From NCBI GenBank assembly GCA_947685225.1, contig CANTUV010000011.1:62546501-62610500 (forward strand): a DNA stretch of 64,000 nt. The letters are read 5' to 3'. This document shows positions 60,789 through 64,000 of the stretch, one piece after another. Under the pieces are notes generated by a model, which worked only from the letters and a program-made list of their open reading frames with translations, was not told the origin of the DNA and searched no databases. The translations under genes and the position numbers were made by a program. This DNA is from Garcia nutans (taxonomy: Eukaryota; Streptophyta; Magnoliopsida; Malpighiales; Euphorbiaceae). How positions within the stretch are numbered: position 1 is the first letter of the stretch; the number at the start of each line of letters is the position of its first letter.

Positions 60789-61429
60789 AACACTGAGCCT
60801 GGAAAATAGCCCCTCCACAACGGGCAGGCAAGCTGTCATTAGATCCCCACTCGAACTATCCTAGCTATTAAATTTCGGTTGATTATCGCAGTTCTCTAAG
60901 ATAAATGCAAACCGATTTATCAAAAACGTGTAATTTCAGACAAGTTCAATCCATAAACAACAAAATTTGCATCATCCACAACCAAAAATTGGCACTTGTG
61001 CAATGTACTTCTCAAAATTTCCTTCTTTACCAAAATAATGCATATCCTACTCGTGGACATAATTTCATGACTAGGCACAAATTAAAATCCAATTCAATAA
61101 ACAAGTAAATATATGGTAAAAATGGAGAATATACTACCACATAATGCTCATCATCTGATATTTAGATGAGATACTAATTGAAATTCTCAAATTCTCGTTA
61201 GAAACCATTTCTCTGAACATGAATTCATGCTAAATTTATCCTTATATAACGGATTTACCTTGGTTTTCAGTTGGCAATTTTCATTAGTTAATACAACAAA
61301 CAACTAACACATGGATAATGATCCCAAATTCTAAATTTCTTTTACTCCTCCCTCAACTTCTCACAACCCAAAAAAAAATTTAAAAGCAGGGAATGAGCTT
61401 TATCGCTCACCGCCCCAAAGGCACGTTGA
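60789..61429. other. Intergenic DNA downstream of the protease pseudogene
   Basis: Mixed composition, no recognisable gene. Part of it may be the former 3' UTR of the protease. Confidence 0.4.
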
Positions 61430-62827
61430 TTATGCGCACCCACGAGGAGCAAACCCGACCCGTGAACCGGCCAAGTCGAAAACGACCCTAACCCCCTGTT
61501 GCTGAATGTTCCCAATTATTGACAACCCGCTCATTGTGCCCGCAAATGCAAAGCAGAACCTACCATCACTATCCACAGGGATCAGATAATTCGATAACGA
61601 CACATCAGCACCACCAAAGTGCAACACCACCGTTGGAACTTTCACCTCAGTCTTTCCAGACAAATCAAAACACGTGTCGAACAGGGAGAATTCCGGTGCC
61701 CTCTTTAAATTGGTGGCTCCGACCCGGAGGGCATTGTAAGCGGGTCGGGTCAAACGAGTCACAGGCATGCCCGAATCAATTATCACTCCACCGTTTCCAG
61801 TCTGATCGAGTTTGAAAAGAGATGCAGTGATTCCAGGGACACGCTTCCCACCTACACTTATCCCAAGGAGTTCAACGTAGTAAAAAGTGTCTAGCTTGGG
61901 ATTTGAGATCAATGGAGTGAACCGGGCGGTTCGTGATACAGCCGAGTCACGAACACACCATGGACGACGGTTTAGAGGAAGCGGACCTGTCTACCAAACA
62001 GTAAGAGAACTTCCGGTTGAACCGGCGTCCGGTTTGTGTAGGAAACGACAACCTTCCACGGCCAAGTCCAAGCAAGCCCGCAGCACCAACGAATAAGCCT
62101 TCATTATCGTGGCCGCATCCAAGCGCCACTCTTCCGACTCTGGTCTGCCGAAAAGTGAGGGTTCCAGTGGAGAAATCACCGTACGTGAAAGAACCATCAC
62201 CGTACGAAACTCCGCACATACAAGTATGCTTTTGAGTGTTGCAACCAGGAGAATCAAAGCCTGCGACACAAGGGGGACCCACAGGGGATCTCAGCGAAAG
62301 ATCTAGATTTACGCGGGTCGAAAACCGGGTCAGATTGAGTATAGCATTTCTAACAGGGAGCACATGTCGCTTCCAGTATCAAGAACCATGTAGACATACT
62401 TGGGAGGTGTACCCACGCCTATGCGTGTGAAGTACTCGCCTCTACCTTGCGTCAAACCGGATATCACGGAGCTGCTAAATCCATTTCCGGGGCGCCAACC
62501 AGGGAGTCCAGCAGAGGCAGCAAGGGAAGATAAAGTTTCAACTCGCTTTGCATCACGAGACAACTTTCTGGTAAAAAGCTATTGTGGGGTTGCATTGAAG
62601 TATAATGCGTCTATGTGGTGCAACTGTAAGGAGAAGGTGGTGGACTCGGGTGTGTGTGTTTCGGTTGACTGGAACGCTGGTAAGGTTTCTACTTCCGAAT
62701 CGGAGTCCGGCCATGAGAGAGTAGGCTGGCTAGGTAGGGGATTGAGGATTAGGGTTTGGTAGTGGGGCGGTGTTGAGAGAGCAACGGAGAAGGAAAAGAA
62801 AAGTACATTTTTTGCTTTTCCTTCCAT
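61430..62827 (-). pseudogene. Nepenthesin-type aspartic protease pseudogene (APF2-like, pepsin A1 family)
   Basis: Intact members are intronless secreted proteases of about 480-500 aa with TAXi_N and TAXi_C halves. Here the start (MEGKAKNVLFFSFSVALS, signal-peptide-like) is at 62827, but the frame is broken repeatedly. An in-frame TAG stop lies at 62579-62581 (after ..NATPQ). Sequence is lost right after the first active-site motif DTGSD (62380-62366), where the family has VVWIQC, shifting the frame. An extra T at about 62255 (before DSPGC) makes another shift, and a further net 1-base change lies at about 61945 (after KPSSMV). The C-terminal half (ISNPKLDTFYYVELLG..NIQQQG..GFAPRGCA) is long and readable. 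Its second motif reads DSGMPV where DSGTSV is usual, and a few residues are missing after PAYNAL. No functional protease can be made from this copy. Confidence 0.92.
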
Positions 62828-64000
62828 TGAAAAACAAAGAAAGTGAAGTGGGAGGGAGAGAGAAGATACACAGATTTGCAAAGGTGAGAGAGACTATAAA
62901 TAATTGAAAAGAGTGAGTGGCAAAAGCGGTTCTTGAGTGAACATATTTATTTTTCCATAGCATTTATTCTTTTTTTTTCTTTTTTTCAACTTTATCAAAT
63001 ATCACAGTATCACACTATATGATAAGTGAAAAACTATGTTTTCAGAAGAATTTTAGTAGTAAATTTTATTTAATTAAATTTTTATTGCTATTAAACTTTA
63101 CAGTAAAAGGAGAGCGAAAAGGAGAGAGAGAGAGAGAGAGAGAGAGAGGTTTTTTTTTTCATCTGAAGGAGAGTGAGAGTTAAGTATTTAGAAGAAGATG
63201 GCGAAAGTACCACTGCCGCTGTGATATGAGTGAAAAGACAAATAGGCCAATTTTTGTTTGCTCCTGTTGGGTGAAAGTTGAGTTTGCATTAATTGCAGTT
63301 GATTAATGCATTAAAATGAAACAGTAATTATCAACTGGAGGTTGGTAGTGGCGAGGCGACTCGGGTGTGCTGGACGCTTTTGCCTTTTGGGGCTTAGGCG
63401 GTTAAATCAGAGTCTAAGCCTCAACTCGTCCTTCATCGCTTGGCAGTTGGCTCACCGTAGTCCGTATAATTTTTATTCTAAATTCGTATAAATTTTCGAC
63501 ATATTGTGAAATATTATATTTATAAAATAGGAGCACGTCTCATCATGCATGCTAAAAAAAATTAATTATTTAATTAATAGATATTTTTTTTATAAATTAT
63601 CAATTATATTTTTTATATTAAAAACTATCCATTATTATAAAAGTTAAAATAATTATTAATTAGATAAAAAATAATTATAATTTTAAAAATATAAATAATT
63701 AAATATAATATTATTTATAAAATATTTAAATAAAAATATAATAATTAATTTATAATTTAATTATAATTTAAATAAAGTAATAAGACATATAAAAAATATT
63801 TATATTATTTTAGAACTTAGTAGTTTAATTTTTTTTAATATAATTATCGAAATAAAAATTGATTCATTATACTTTTTTTAATATATGTACATATATTTAT
63901 GAATCTAAAGTGGTCATAACGAGCTATGACTTTATTTATAATTATTGAATTTTTAACTTTTTTGCATCCCATTTACAGGAATAACTTATTGGTAATCAAT
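62828..64000. other. 5' flank of the protease pseudogene, then AT-rich DNA
   Basis: About 62830-62960 is the former 5' UTR/promoter (ggagggagagagaag). A GA microsatellite lies at 63121-63148. The 63330-63470 patch has balanced composition but no recognisable gene. From 63480 it is AT-rich to the window end. Confidence 0.45.

Overview
This is eukaryotic nuclear DNA from a eudicot plant. The background is very AT-rich with many microsatellites, the introns are small GT..AG introns, and the protein families are plant-specific. A rosid such as a member of the Euphorbiaceae would fit, but that is a guess from overall character and I cannot prove the species. No bacterial, CRISPR or viral gene content was found.

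Layout. 1-10 kb: AT-rich intergenic DNA with a hAT-type MITE (232-629), a three-exon uncharacterised gene on the minus strand (1993-3175), a small hairpin element, a retroposed fragment and a gene-less cluster of G-box/ABRE motifs (about 9.6-9.86 kb). 10.2-16.3 kb: a LINE (L1-type non-LTR retrotransposon) with both ORFs intact. 16.3-25.7 kb: AT-rich desert with a Mutator-like MITE (19368-19720) that has a perfect 9-bp target duplication. 26.3-28.1 kb: an intact bHLH13/JAM2-like transcription factor. 30.5-37.4 kb: retroelements, namely a TRIM on the minus strand, a 5'-truncated second LINE with a perfect 20-bp target-site duplication, and a second TRIM. 38.1-40.1 kb: a DMS3-like gene (SMC-hinge protein of RNA-directed DNA methylation) broken by a frameshifting deletion. 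42.0-42.5 kb: a MITE with an 8-bp TSD, then a long (TC)36 tract. 44.1-46.1 kb: a type II phosphatidylinositol 4-kinase gamma with ubiquitin-like domains and one apparent single-base frameshift. 47.4-49.2 kb: an EMB1703-like remnant that keeps only the two ends of the protein and carries a further frameshift. 50.0-52.7 kb: an intact SINAT-type RING E3 ligase. 52.7-61.4 kb: AT-rich DNA with a tRNA-derived SINE remnant. 61.4-62.8 kb: a clearly dead nepenthesin-type aspartic protease.

The main biological message is that the genes form one conserved plant micro-syntenic block (bHLH, PI4K-gamma, EMB1703, SINAT, aspartic protease) in which only two of the recognised members (bHLH13-like and SINAT) look undamaged. 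This is the pattern expected of one copy of a duplicated segment losing genes after polyploidy (fractionation), with retroelements inserted between the survivors. I found no convincing new multi-gene system. The most useful observations are the graded gene decay, the coding-intact LINE, and two well-delimited TRIM elements.
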